The notes under the pieces are model-generated. The model ran no database searches. It was not told the DNA's origin and worked only from the letters and a program-made list of their open reading frames with translations. A stretch of 64,000 nucleotides of DNA from Pontibacter korlensis (GTDB lineage Bacteria; Bacteroidota; Bacteroidia; Cytophagales; Hymenobacteraceae): contig NZ_CP009621.1 in assembly GCF_000973725.1 (NCBI RefSeq), positions 4,333,001-4,397,000 on the forward strand, in the 5' to 3' direction. Both the position numbers and the translations under genes were made by a program. The stretch's first letter is position 1; each line of letters begins with the position of its first letter. Shown here piece by piece: positions 53,030 through 62,800 of this stretch.

Positions 53030-53491
53030 ATGGCAAGAAACTCGGTAGAATTGATAAAAGCGCTACGCGAAACTGCCAACAGGTTAGCGCGTGGCGAAAG
53101 GTATGAATGGGGGCACATGGGTAGCTGCAATTGTGGCCATCTGGCGCAAACCATAACAAAGTATAGCAAGGGTAAAATACATGGAGCTGCTATGTGGCGC
53201 TGTGGTGACTGGCGTGAGCAACTTCGTGACTATTGTCCCCAGAGTGGTCTTCCGCTAGATGAAATCATTGACCGCATGTTAGATTTTGGCGTCACGCGCA
53301 ATGAACTTTCCTACCTAGAAACGTTATCTCATCCAGATATACTAAAGCGCCTCCCTAAGAATCATCGGTATCTGAAGCACAACCACCGTGACGATGTTGT
53401 GCTTTACCTTCACACATGGGCTACATTTCTAGAAGAGGAGCTCCTCTCCCAACTTGTATTGCCGGCTCCATTAGAGCAAGCCAAGGTATAA
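53030..53491 (+). CDS. Conserved hypothetical protein with Cys/His-rich N-terminus
   Basis: I do not recognise a family. The 153-residue soluble protein has a helical start (MARNSVELIKALRETANRLA), then YEWGHMGSCNCGHLAQTIT, MWRCGDWRE and DYCPQSG. These four Cys and the His residues could hold a metal. The rest is helical, with two short conserved-looking segments (ELSYLETLSHPDILKRLP; DVVLYLHTWATFLEEE). The ATG at 53030 is only 3 nt from a TAGTTTTG promoter box, so the transcript may be leaderless. It precedes the HD hydrolase gene. Confidence 0.7.
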   Translation: MARNSVELIKALRETANRLARGERYEWGHMGSCNCGHLAQTITKYSKGKIHGAAMWRCGDWREQLRDYCPQSGLPLDEIIDRMLDFGVTRNELSYLETLSHPDILKRLPKNHRYLKHNHRDDVVLYLHTWATFLEEELLSQLVLPAPLEQAKV

Positions 53492-53567
53492 CAGCAGAGC
53501 TGTAGCTGAAACTTCAGCATAATAAAGTTTTTCATTAGCTTTAAGCGAACAAGAGTAACTTAAAGCA

Positions 53568-54221
53568 ATGGAAAAAGAGGAAGTCATATCCGCAGCAGCT
53601 AACTATGTGCAAGACCTGTTGAAGGATGAAGGCTCCGGACACGATTGGTGGCACATATTTCGCGTCTGGAACAATGCTAAGCACATAGCCTCGAAAGAGC
53701 AGGCAGACATGCATGTGGTTGAGCTAGCTGCACTCCTGCACGACATAGGAGATCATAAATTTCATAATGGTGACGAAACTGTTGGTCCGCGCATGGCTCG
53801 CCAGTGGCTGGAACGGTACAAGGTTGATGAACATTCAATTGATCACATCTGCAGTATCATAAAGGACCTCTCTTTTAAGGGGGCAGGCACTTCTTCGGCT
53901 ATGCCAACCCTAGAAGGCAAGATAGTTCAGGATGCAGATAGGCTGGATGCTATAGGAGCCATAGGCATTGCTCGTACTTTTGCCTACGGAGGGCACAAAA
54001 GCCGTGAGATGTACAATCCTGACATAAAACCAGTGCTTCACGATTCTTTTGAAGCGTACAAGAATAACTCGGCCCCTACTATCAACCACTTCTACGAAAA
54101 GCTTTTACTCCTGAAAGACCGTATGCATACGGAGTCTGCCAAGAAGTTGGCCGAGCAACGCCACCAGTATATGGAGGAGTTCTTGAACCAGTTCTATGCA
54201 GAATGGGAAGGGGAAAAATAA
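53568..54221 (+). CDS. HD-domain phosphohydrolase (YedJ-like)
   Basis: A metal-dependent phosphohydrolase of 217 residues. The HD motif is ALLHDIGDHKF (H58, D59) with the earlier GHDWWHIFRVW (H25, H29), and the last ligand Asp is in VQDADRLDAIG. Length and arrangement fit the YedJ/YpgQ family, which acts on nucleotides; the exact substrate is unknown. The start is ATG 53568. It is probably co-transcribed with the Cys/His protein gene 76 bp upstream. Confidence 0.9.
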   Translation: MEKEEVISAAANYVQDLLKDEGSGHDWWHIFRVWNNAKHIASKEQADMHVVELAALLHDIGDHKFHNGDETVGPRMARQWLERYKVDEHSIDHICSIIKDLSFKGAGTSSAMPTLEGKIVQDADRLDAIGAIGIARTFAYGGHKSREMYNPDIKPVLHDSFEAYKNNSAPTINHFYEKLLLLKDRMHTESAKKLAEQRHQYMEEFLNQFYAEWEGEK

Positions 54222-54309
54222 CATTTCATTGCTTTAGTAAATCAGCATCTCATCCAATTTAGAAGCCCAGCATTAATCAATCAGTTAGGAAACAGTCGTT
54301 AGCCATTTT

Positions 54310-56304
54310 ATGGAGATACCTTTACTCTCAGACATAGTCATTATACTTGGATTGGCAGTTGTTGTAATCTTGCTATTCCAGCGCTTTAAGCTACCAACCA
54401 TTCTAGGTTTTTTGGCTACAGGAGTAATAGCTGGCCCACACGGACTAAGCCTTATCCACTCCTCTCACGATATTGAAATTCTAGCGGAAATCGGTGTTAT
54501 CCTCCTGCTTTTCATCATCGGTATGGAGTTTTCGCTCAGGCAGCTTTCCATGATAAAGCGGACTGTATTGCTAGGTGGTACGACACAGGTGTTAGCCACT
54601 ATAGGCTTGGTTGCACTGGTAATGGTGCTACTAAACTTCAATTGGGGCGAAGCTGTGTTTATGGGTTTCCTGATAGCTCTGAGCAGTACAGCCATCGTAC
54701 TGAAGCTACTTCAAGACCGGGGAGAGATAAACAGCCCACAGGGCCGGGTGGTGCTGGGTATCTTAATCTTTCAGGATATTATAGTAGTACCTATGATGCT
54801 ATTGGCTCCACTAATGGCTGGCGGCTCTGAGAATATTGTAACAGAGCTGTTGCTAATGGCGCTAAAAGGGGCGTTTGTAATTGTATTTGTACTTATTAGC
54901 GCAAGGTACCTGGTACCGCGTCTGCTTTATCTGGTTGCTGAAACCAAGAGCAAAGAGTTATTTATACTTTGTGTCGTGGTGATTTGCTTTGCGGTAGCCT
55001 GGCTTACTTCCAGTCTCGGACTTTCCTTGGCACTGGGTGCCTTCATGGCGGGTTTGATTATTTCAGAATCTGAGTACAGCCATCAAGCTACAAGCAACAT
55101 ACTCCCCTTCCGCGAGATTTTTACCAGCTTCTTTTTTGTATCGATTGGCATGCTGCTGGACTTCGCTTTTCTGCTACAAAACCTGCCGGTCGTCCTGCTC
55201 TTTACCCTTGTCACCTTCCTACTCAAAGGCATTGTAGCTACAATAGCAGCCCGTATGCTTCAGTACCCGCTGCGAATAGCACTGTTGGTAGGCCTCTCTT
55301 TATTCCAGGTTGGAGAGTTTGCCTTTATACTTTCGAAGGCCGGTATAAACAATGGTTTACTCTCAGAAGAAACTTATCAATACTTTCTGTCTGTGTCTTT
55401 GCTAACGATGGCGGTTACTCCGTTTGTAGTTGGTTCTTACAGACGCCTGGCTGATATGATCGCAGCACCATTTTCTTCAAGTCACGAGGCAATGCCTTTT
55501 CAAAATCCACATGACATGCATGGTGACTTACCAAACCTGGATGATCACATTATTATTATTGGGTATGGAATAAATGGGAGAAATGTAGCAAAAGCAGCCA
55601 AACATGCTAACATCCCTTACGTGATCGTGGAGCTAAATGCAGTAACGGTAAAGAATGAGCGTAAAATTGGAGAACCGATTGTTTATGGGGATGCCGTACA
55701 CCCTATGATCCTATCCCACATTAATATTCACCGCGCAAGGGTCGTTGTAATTGCTATTTCTGATCCAGAAGCTACAAAGCGCATCATTACCACAGTCAGA
55801 GAAATCTCAGACAAAGTACACATTATAGTACGTACGCGCTTTGTGCAGGAAATGGAAGATAACTACCGAATTGGTGCAGACGAGGTAATACCAGAGGAGT
55901 TTGAGACTAGTATAGAAATCTTTACGCGCACATTAAACAAGTACCTGATGCCTCGAGACGAGATAGAAGCGTTTACGCAGAAGATCCGCTCAGACAACTA
56001 TGAAATGCTCCGTAGCCTAGCAGGCAACCGCAAAAATGACATGGCAAACTTAAGTATGGATATTCCGGACATAGAAGTGGCAAGCCTCCGGATATATACT
56101 ACAGAGCCTGATATTGTGGGTACACCTTTACTTCATACAAGCATCCGTAATAGGTTTCAGATCACGGTAGTTGCCATTAAGCGCAAGGCGGAAACTATAC
56201 TTAACATCAACGCGAACACTGTGCTACAAAAAGGGGATTTGCTGTATGTAGTTGGTAAGCCAGCAGATGTTATGAGATTTAGCAACTACCTAAAAGACTC
56301 TTAA
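54310..56304 (+). CDS. Kef-type (CPA2) cation/proton antiporter with TrkA-N and TrkA-C domains
   Basis: An inner-membrane antiporter of 664 residues, probably exporting K+ in exchange for H+. About 12 membrane helices span residues 5-385, with conserved TGVIAGPHGLSLI, LIALSSTAIVLKLLQDRGE and LALGAFMAGLIISESEYSH. The RCK/TrkA-N domain (about 415-530) starts HIIIIGYGINGRNVAKAA, a nucleotide-binding GxGxxG. The TrkA-C domain (about 575-660) ends KGDLLYVVGKPADV. It resembles KefB/KefC but lacks evidence of glutathione gating. It is monocistronic. Confidence 0.93.
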   Translation: MEIPLLSDIVIILGLAVVVILLFQRFKLPTILGFLATGVIAGPHGLSLIHSSHDIEILAEIGVILLLFIIGMEFSLRQLSMIKRTVLLGGTTQVLATIGLVALVMVLLNFNWGEAVFMGFLIALSSTAIVLKLLQDRGEINSPQGRVVLGILIFQDIIVVPMMLLAPLMAGGSENIVTELLLMALKGAFVIVFVLISARYLVPRLLYLVAETKSKELFILCVVVICFAVAWLTSSLGLSLALGAFMAGLIISESEYSHQATSNILPFREIFTSFFFVSIGMLLDFAFLLQNLPVVLLFTLVTFLLKGIVATIAARMLQYPLRIALLVGLSLFQVGEFAFILSKAGINNGLLSEETYQYFLSVSLLTMAVTPFVVGSYRRLADMIAAPFSSSHEAMPFQNPHDMHGDLPNLDDHIIIIGYGINGRNVAKAAKHANIPYVIVELNAVTVKNERKIGEPIVYGDAVHPMILSHINIHRARVVVIAISDPEATKRIITTVREISDKVHIIVRTRFVQEMEDNYRIGADEVIPEEFETSIEIFTRTLNKYLMPRDEIEAFTQKIRSDNYEMLRSLAGNRKNDMANLSMDIPDIEVASLRIYTTEPDIVGTPLLHTSIRNRFQITVVAIKRKAETILNINANTVLQKGDLLYVVGKPADVMRFSNYLKDS

Positions 56305-56331
56305 TTGTTTTGACCTGAAATGCCGCTACGA

Positions 56332-56352
56332 TGGGCAGCTTATAGCTGCCCA
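56332..56352. terminator. Hairpin between the antiporter and DUF4136 genes
   Basis: TGGGCAGCT and AGCTGCCCA form a perfect 9-bp stem around TAT. It overlaps the stop codon of the DUF4136 gene and follows the antiporter stop codon by 27 nt. No T-run is seen, so it may act weakly as a shared terminator. Confidence 0.4.
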
Positions 56353-56927
56353 ATTACTTCCTCTACCTTATTTTCTACGGCTTTATAATTGTCTTTTGGA
56401 TTTACCGCCCCTTCAGCCCATCCTCGCCAAAGTAGCATGTTAGACCTAGGGTTGATGAAATCAATTATCAATGTTCCCTCTTTAAAAAGATCTACACTGC
56501 GGTAACCTGGCATATCAGCATGGCCATAGTCATAGCGGTAGCCACTCATGTATCCATAACTGTAGCCAAAGCCTTGGGAAAACTTCTCCGTCTTATCCTT
56601 CTCCTCGGGCACAGACACACTCACATCATAAGCGACCAGAACATCAGGGTTTTCATCAACTTTAGTATAACCCCTCTCCTGCAACTCCTTTTCGATTGCT
56701 TGAATCATGTTTTTGTGCAGGCTTGCTTTATAGCCATTGATGTATTCAGCCCCTGCAGGTGGTGGTGTTTGGTACCAACTATAGGTTTTAGCCCCACGAA
56801 AGTTATTGGCATAAGGAGCTTTGATGGATTTGGCTCCTAAAGAAGCAGAAGTGGTAACACAGGAAGTAAGCTGTAACGCACTCATAAATAAGATGCAGAG
56901 CAACGTTGGCTGAAGTAGTCGTTTCAT
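56340..56927 (-). CDS. DUF4136-domain lipoprotein
   Basis: 195 residues with a lipoprotein signal ending QLTSC (Cys23). The DUF4136 pattern follows: RGAKTYSWYQTPPP, IQAIEKELQERGYTKVDENPDVLVAYDVSV, GTLIIDFINPRSNMLLWRGWAEGAV and a C-terminal VENKVEEVIGQL. A Tyr/Gly-rich loop (YSYGYMSGYRYDYG) is inserted in the middle. Function is unknown, probably an envelope lipoprotein. The start is ATG 56927. Confidence 0.85.
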   Translation of the reverse strand: MKRLLQPTLLCILFMSALQLTSCVTTSASLGAKSIKAPYANNFRGAKTYSWYQTPPPAGAEYINGYKASLHKNMIQAIEKELQERGYTKVDENPDVLVAYDVSVSVPEEKDKTEKFSQGFGYSYGYMSGYRYDYGHADMPGYRSVDLFKEGTLIIDFINPRSNMLLWRGWAEGAVNPKDNYKAVENKVEEVIGQL

Positions 56928-57187
56928 AGTTTAATAGAATTAACGCGCTTTTAAGGTACCGTTCATAAAGGAGATAGGTTATATGGATGTAAACTTAATG
57001 ATAAGATAGTAAACACACCACTTAGCCATAACTTGTGCTTGTAGATTTCCGGCTTAATCTATAGAACACAACTTGAGCAGGCTTGTAGACCAAGTCATCA
57101 TGCATGCCAAATACGTCTGTATCACGAATAGTGACGCATCAGCAACTAAAACATTAATTAGTTCGTGTATTTGAAAAAAGAACGACC

Positions 57188-58021
57188 ATGACTGATGTAT
57201 CCTCATATGTTCCAAGTCCATCGCCAAGATGGGTGGAGAATTTTGCAAAATTCGGACTCACCGCTAAAGGCATAGTTTATTGCCTGGTTGGAGCAATAGC
57301 TTTTATGGCAGCATTCGAGTTGGGCGGGCAATCTACGCAGAGCGCTGGCAGAAGCAACATATTTAAAACAATCCAGGACATGCCTGCCGGCAACATTCTA
57401 CTAGGCTTGGTGGCAGCGGGTCTTATTTGTTATACGCTCTGGCGCTTTATACAAGCCGTTAAAGACACAGAAGGCAAAGGTTCTAACGCTAAAGGAACTG
57501 CCATGCGCCTGCGCTATATGTTTAGTGGTATTATTTATGGCTCTCTTGCCTTTCTGGCTGTGCGCATGGTATTGGGCAACAGCAGCGGCAGTGGCAGCGA
57601 CTCCCGCCAAACACTGACAGCCAAACTACTCGAACAGCCTTTTGGACAGTGGTTGGTAGGCATTGTAGCCACGGGAACTGTAATCGCGGGACTCTACCAG
57701 ATATACTATGGCTACTCCGAAAAATATCAGAAGGAAGTACAGGGTAGCGGCTTAAAGCATGATGTAGAACACCGGATGATACGTGCCGGTAAATTAGGCT
57801 ATATAGCCCGTGGCATAGTATGGATTGTCATCGGTTACCTCTTCCTTCAAGCCGCCTTGAAGTCCAGTGCAAAAGAGGCTGGAGGTAGTACAGAGGCTTT
57901 CCAATTCCTGGAAAACACCTCCTATGGCTCTTTCATACTAGGAGCAGTGGCTTTGGGATTGATATGTTATGGCATATTTATGTTCATGCGCGCCAAGTAT
58001 CAACCTATTCACTCTCGATAA
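57188..58021 (+). CDS. DUF1206-family membrane protein
   Basis: 277 residues with six membrane helices arranged as three similar pairs. Each pair starts with a helix that follows a conserved GY/K-x-x-x-R/KGIVY pattern (FGLTAKGIVYCLVGAIAFMA, MRLRYMFSGIIYGSLAFLA, GKLGYIARGIVWIVIGYLF). This three-fold internal repeat is the hallmark of DUF1206. No biochemical function is known. The start is ATG 57188. The gene stands alone. Confidence 0.88.
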   Translation: MTDVSSYVPSPSPRWVENFAKFGLTAKGIVYCLVGAIAFMAAFELGGQSTQSAGRSNIFKTIQDMPAGNILLGLVAAGLICYTLWRFIQAVKDTEGKGSNAKGTAMRLRYMFSGIIYGSLAFLAVRMVLGNSSGSGSDSRQTLTAKLLEQPFGQWLVGIVATGTVIAGLYQIYYGYSEKYQKEVQGSGLKHDVEHRMIRAGKLGYIARGIVWIVIGYLFLQAALKSSAKEAGGSTEAFQFLENTSYGSFILGAVALGLICYGIFMFMRAKYQPIHSR

Positions 58022-58349
58022 AAAAGCTTCGCTCCTACTTCCAACTCTGTCTATACTAAGGCAGCAACAAGATTGGTGAATCTACACGTACAGCAATTTT
58101 AAGAAGTACTAACTCAGGAAGCACAGGCCTGTAAAAGAACAACTTTAACAAGACGCTAAAATTATACTTTATGAATAATAGGTGTATTCCCATAAAAGGA
58201 ATCTAATGTCCCATATTGCAAAATAGCGTAAATTTCAGTTATTTAGGGCCAATATAGCCTAATGAAGAGAGCAACAAATCAAGTTATACTTTTTGACTAA
58301 TTCTAACTTGCTATCTTTATACAAAGCACCCTACTACTGAACAAACTAA
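58022..58349. other. Intergenic region before the NtrC-type regulator
   Basis: These 328 bp hold two copies of the octamer AAGTATAA (at 58162 and 58284, minus orientation), a palindrome ACAGGCCTGT near 58124, and a possible promoter TTTTG (58291-58295) - 16 nt - TATCTTTA (58312-58319) for the regulator. I see no coding sequence. Confidence 0.4.
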
Positions 58350-59708
58350 ATGAATAACGCTACATTCAAGATATTTATCCTGGACGATGATGTCTGGTAT
58401 AGTGAGCTTCTGGAATATCACTTATCTCTAAACCCTGACTACGAAATAAGAAAATACCATTCTGCCAAAGACTGCCTCAGCAATATGCATCACCGGCCGA
58501 ATGTGATTACGCTTGATTACTCTTTACCAGATAAAAATGGCGCGGAAGTTCTAAAAAAAATCCGGGAGCAAAGCCCAGACACGCAGGTAATAGTTATATC
58601 AGGACAGAAAGATGTAGCCACCGCGGTAGACTTGCTCAAGCAAGGCGCCTACGATTATATAGTTAAAGACGAAGACACTCCTGAGCGGCTCTGGAACTCT
58701 ATCAATAAGATAAGGGAAAATGTATCGCTGCGCGAGGAAATTGATCAGTTGCGCGAGGAAATCGGGCAAAAGTACGACTTCAGCAACTTCATTATAGGCA
58801 ACAGCGATGCCATGAAGCGGGTTTTCACCATGATGGGGAAAGCCGCCAAAACCAACATCACCGTGTCTATAAACGGAGAGACCGGTACAGGTAAAGAACT
58901 TGTTGCAAAAGCCATCCATTACAACAGCCCCAGAAAAAAGATGCCGTACGTAACAGTTAACGTAGCGGCAATACCTAAGGAACTCATCGAAAGTGAGCTC
59001 TTTGGCCACGAAAAAGGTGCCTTTACAGGCGCTGTGGCCAGAAGGCTGGGTAAGTTTGAGGAGGCCAACAAAGGTACTATCTTCCTGGATGAGATTGGAG
59101 AGCTAGACATAAGCCTACAGGCTAAGTTGCTGCGCGTGCTGCAGGAAAAAGAAATAACGCGTGTGGGTGGTAATAGCGTAGTGCCTATAGATGTACGTAT
59201 AGTTGTGGCAACACATAAAGATCTAGCTGAAGAGGTAAAGAAAGGCAACTTTCGGGAAGACCTTTATTACCGACTGCTAGGATTACCAATAAACCTTCCA
59301 CCCTTACGTGAGAGAGGTGCCGATATCCTGGTGCTAGCCAAACACTTTATGGATGCGTTTGCCAAAGAAAACGGTATGGGTAAAAAAACATTTGCTCCGG
59401 ATGCACAACAAAAGCTACTATCCCACCCTTACCCGGGCAATGTCCGTGAATTAAAAGCTGTGGTTGAGCTAGCCGTGGTAATGGCCGATGAATCTGTAAT
59501 AGAGCCACAGGACATCAACCTTAGTGCTAGTGATTCCGAAAAAGATTTCCTGGCACAAGAGCGGTCTTTGCGGGAGTACACAACAGAAATTATACAGCGT
59601 TTCCTGAATAAGTATGACAGCAATGTACTCTTGGTAGCAGAAAAACTGGACATCGGTAAATCAACAATTTATCGCATGATCCAGAACAAAGAAGTTTTGA
59701 CCAGGTAA
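58350..59708 (+). CDS. NtrC-family sigma54-dependent response regulator
   Basis: A cytoplasmic transcription activator of 452 residues. The N-terminal receiver domain has FILDDDVWY, phosphoacceptor D56 (VITLDYSLPD) and an IVKDEDTPE end with Lys. The AAA+ domain (about 145-380) has GETGTGKE, an intact GAFTGA loop, GTIFLDEIGEL and FREDLYYRLLGLP. The Fis-type HTH is VLLVAEKLDIGKSTIYRMIQ. The hybrid kinase gene starts about 180 bp downstream on the same strand, so they are likely partners. The start is ATG 58350. Confidence 0.93.
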   Translation: MNNATFKIFILDDDVWYSELLEYHLSLNPDYEIRKYHSAKDCLSNMHHRPNVITLDYSLPDKNGAEVLKKIREQSPDTQVIVISGQKDVATAVDLLKQGAYDYIVKDEDTPERLWNSINKIRENVSLREEIDQLREEIGQKYDFSNFIIGNSDAMKRVFTMMGKAAKTNITVSINGETGTGKELVAKAIHYNSPRKKMPYVTVNVAAIPKELIESELFGHEKGAFTGAVARRLGKFEEANKGTIFLDEIGELDISLQAKLLRVLQEKEITRVGGNSVVPIDVRIVVATHKDLAEEVKKGNFREDLYYRLLGLPINLPPLRERGADILVLAKHFMDAFAKENGMGKKTFAPDAQQKLLSHPYPGNVRELKAVVELAVVMADESVIEPQDINLSASDSEKDFLAQERSLREYTTEIIQRFLNKYDSNVLLVAEKLDIGKSTIYRMIQNKEVLTR

Positions 59709-59889
59709 TGCGTGCGAGTGAGACAACGCATTAAGCTTGTGCCATACCAAACGCGGAACTGTATTTAAAGGCACGTTACTTTTCTCATACTCTCAGAAAA
59801 CTTATGCCCGTCAAGCTAGCGTACTTTAGCATAGCTGATCTGAGCATAAGCTTAAAGAAAATGGCTTGTAAATTAGCCAACAGATACCT

Positions 59890-62800
59890 ATGGTAACCAA
59901 TGAAGAGCTGCTCAGGCAGCTAGAGGAGGAAAGAAGTGCCCGAATAGCTGCTGAAAAGCTTGCTGAGGCACGACTTCAAGAGCTGAAAAGAATAGCTAGT
60001 ATTGGACTCAGTGGTTCTCCCGCCACAGATAGTGATTTTGTTTCCCAAATAAGGGATGAAGAAACCAATTATACGAATTGGCTGGAGCTACAGGCAGAAG
60101 TCCAGAACGAGTACCCTAACCCCGTGCTTAGGACAAGTTGCGATGGAGAAATCCTGTTCGCAAATCTTGCGGCACAAGCATTCCTGCTCAAGTTAGGCCA
60201 GTCGCGCTTGAAAGGCCTTGGTCGCCTGCTGATATCTCATGTAAAACGACTTGCTGTTGGCAAGAGCAACAGGGCAGCTTCTTTTGACTCTTTCATAGCC
60301 GGGCGCCATTACCATGTGCTTATCTATGCCGTGCCCGAAAAAAATTACTTTAACATCTATATGACCGACTTCACAGAACAGCGTGAAGCCGAAGTTGCAT
60401 TGCAGGAGAGCCAAACCCTGCTCCGAAACATTGCTCATACTATTCCTAACATCGTTTATATCTATGATGTAGATGAAGACAGCTGCATCTATGTAAACGA
60501 GCAGATCCATACAGTGCTAGGCTATGATGAGCATGATGTGGCTGCTATGGAGGGACAGATATTTACCCATATTGTACTTCCAGAGCTCCTTCACAAGGTA
60601 AAGGAACACACATCAAGAACAGCAATGGCCAAGGATGGTGAAGTGCTGGACATGGAGTATCAAGTACGTACTAAGTCCGGAGCCATTAAAACTCTGTTCT
60701 GCCGGGAAAGTGTATTCAAGCGCAAAGACAATGGGCAGGTAAAGTTAGTAATTGGGTCTGCTGAGGATGTAACACAGGTGCGCCAGCAAAGTCAGGAGTT
60801 AATGCGTCAGAAGGAATTCTACGAATCCATACTTAACCATATCCCGTCTGATGTAGCTGTTTACAATAATAAGCTCGAGTACCTGTTTACCAATCCTGCG
60901 GCCATTATGGACCCGGAGCTACGGCAATGGATTGTAGGTAAAACCAACGAAGACTATAGCCGCCACCGCAATATTCCCTTTAGCAGAATGGAAACACGCA
61001 GTAAGCACTTACAGCGTGTGCTCCAAGTCAAAAGCAAAGTAGAATTTGAAGAACACCTGACTGACAAGAACGGAAACGATTCCTACCACATCCGCAGGCT
61101 TAACCCTGTACTAAACAAGGATCGTGAAGTAGAGCTCATCATTGGCCATGGCTTAAACATTACAGAACTGCGCCAGGCTCAGGAGGAAATCATTGCAAGT
61201 GAAGCAAAAAACAGAGCTATACTCGCCGCCATTCCGGATTTAATGTTCATCATTGATAAGAATGGCAACTACCTGGACATGAAAAACGAGGCGCAGAAAC
61301 ACCTGTTAGTTCCTACAGAGGATATCATAGGCAACAATGTCTTCAATTTGCTACCGCACGAGCTAGCCTTAAAGTTCATGGCTTTGATAGCTAAGGTGTT
61401 AAAAACTGGTGAACATGAAAAGGTGGATTACGAATTAGAACTACCAGATGGAAAGCGCAGTTATGAAGGCCGCATACTAAAGTACAGCGAAAACGAAATC
61501 CTGTCCATTACCAGAGATATAACTGATGAGAAATTGGTAGCTCAGGAGGTTAGGGAGAAAAATGAATTTATTGGGCAAGTGCTGGATGCAAGCCCAAGCC
61601 TGATTTATGTAAAGGATGCTGAGGGCAAACTGATTCTGGCTAATCAGGAATTTGCCAAACTTCATAATAAACCACTTCATGAACTAGTTGGCTTTAACAA
61701 CCATGATTTTCATATAAATAAAGAAGAGGCGGACTTTTACTTAGAAATAGATAAACAGGTAATTAGAGAGAACCAGGAGGTAAGAATTCAGGAGCGATTC
61801 ACGGATAAAAACGGTGAGGTGCAGTGGTTCAGTACTATCAAGAAACCTATCGTCACTAGCAACGGTAAGGTGAATGTGCTTGGTATATCTACCAATATAA
61901 CAGAGCAGCGCTTAGCTAACAAGCGCCTTAAAAACAGCGAAGAACTGCACAGGCTCCTGTCAGAAAACTCTAAGGACATGGTAAGCCTACACCACCTGGA
62001 TGGAAGCTTCATCTATGTTTCAAAAGCTGTAGAAGAGATTCTTGGGTTTAAACAGGAGGAGCTTTTGGAGAAGCAGACTTGCCATGTCATACACCCTGCA
62101 GATCTTGCTGCTGTACAGCAGCAGGTAAAGGTTGAGGTTCTGGAGAAAAAGAAAAGTTTAACGCTACAGCACCGTATGCTGCGTCGGGACGGATCCGAGT
62201 TGTGGGTGGAGACTGATATAAGCCCAATCCTCAATGAATTAGGAGAACCTGTTAAGTTCCAGTCTGCGGCACGAGATATTACTGAACGACGGAAAGCTGA
62301 TAAATCCCTGAAGAACAGCGAGAAAAAGTATCGGGACCTAATCAATTACAGCCAAGCCTTTATTTGCACCCACGACTTAGAAGGAGTAATACACTCAGTT
62401 AACCCATACCTTTTGAACATGCTGGGGTATACCTCTGAAGAGATGATTGGTCATAATCTGGTTGAATTCTTCCCTGCAGAGAACAAAGCTAAATTCACTT
62501 TGTATCTCCAGCAGTTTAGCAACAAAAACTTGATGGAAGGTGTGCTTACTATACTGGATAAGGAAAAAGAGCAACGCCACCTGTACTACCACAATTATAA
62601 GGTAGAAGAGCCAAACATGGCTCCTTACATCATCGCCATTGCACAGGATATAACAGACCGTATGCGTACAGAACAGCAGTTAACCAAAGCCAAGGAAGCT
62701 GCGGAGGAATCAGCACGTGTTAAGGAGAACTTCCTGGCAAACATGAGCCATGAGATACGTACGCCAATGAACGGTATATTGGGTATGGCGAGCCTGCTCA

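Noticed and set aside
59707..59732. AATGCGT/ACGCATT hairpin after the NtrC-type regulator
   Set aside because: A 7-bp stem with a 12-nt loop and no T-run is too weak to call a terminator.
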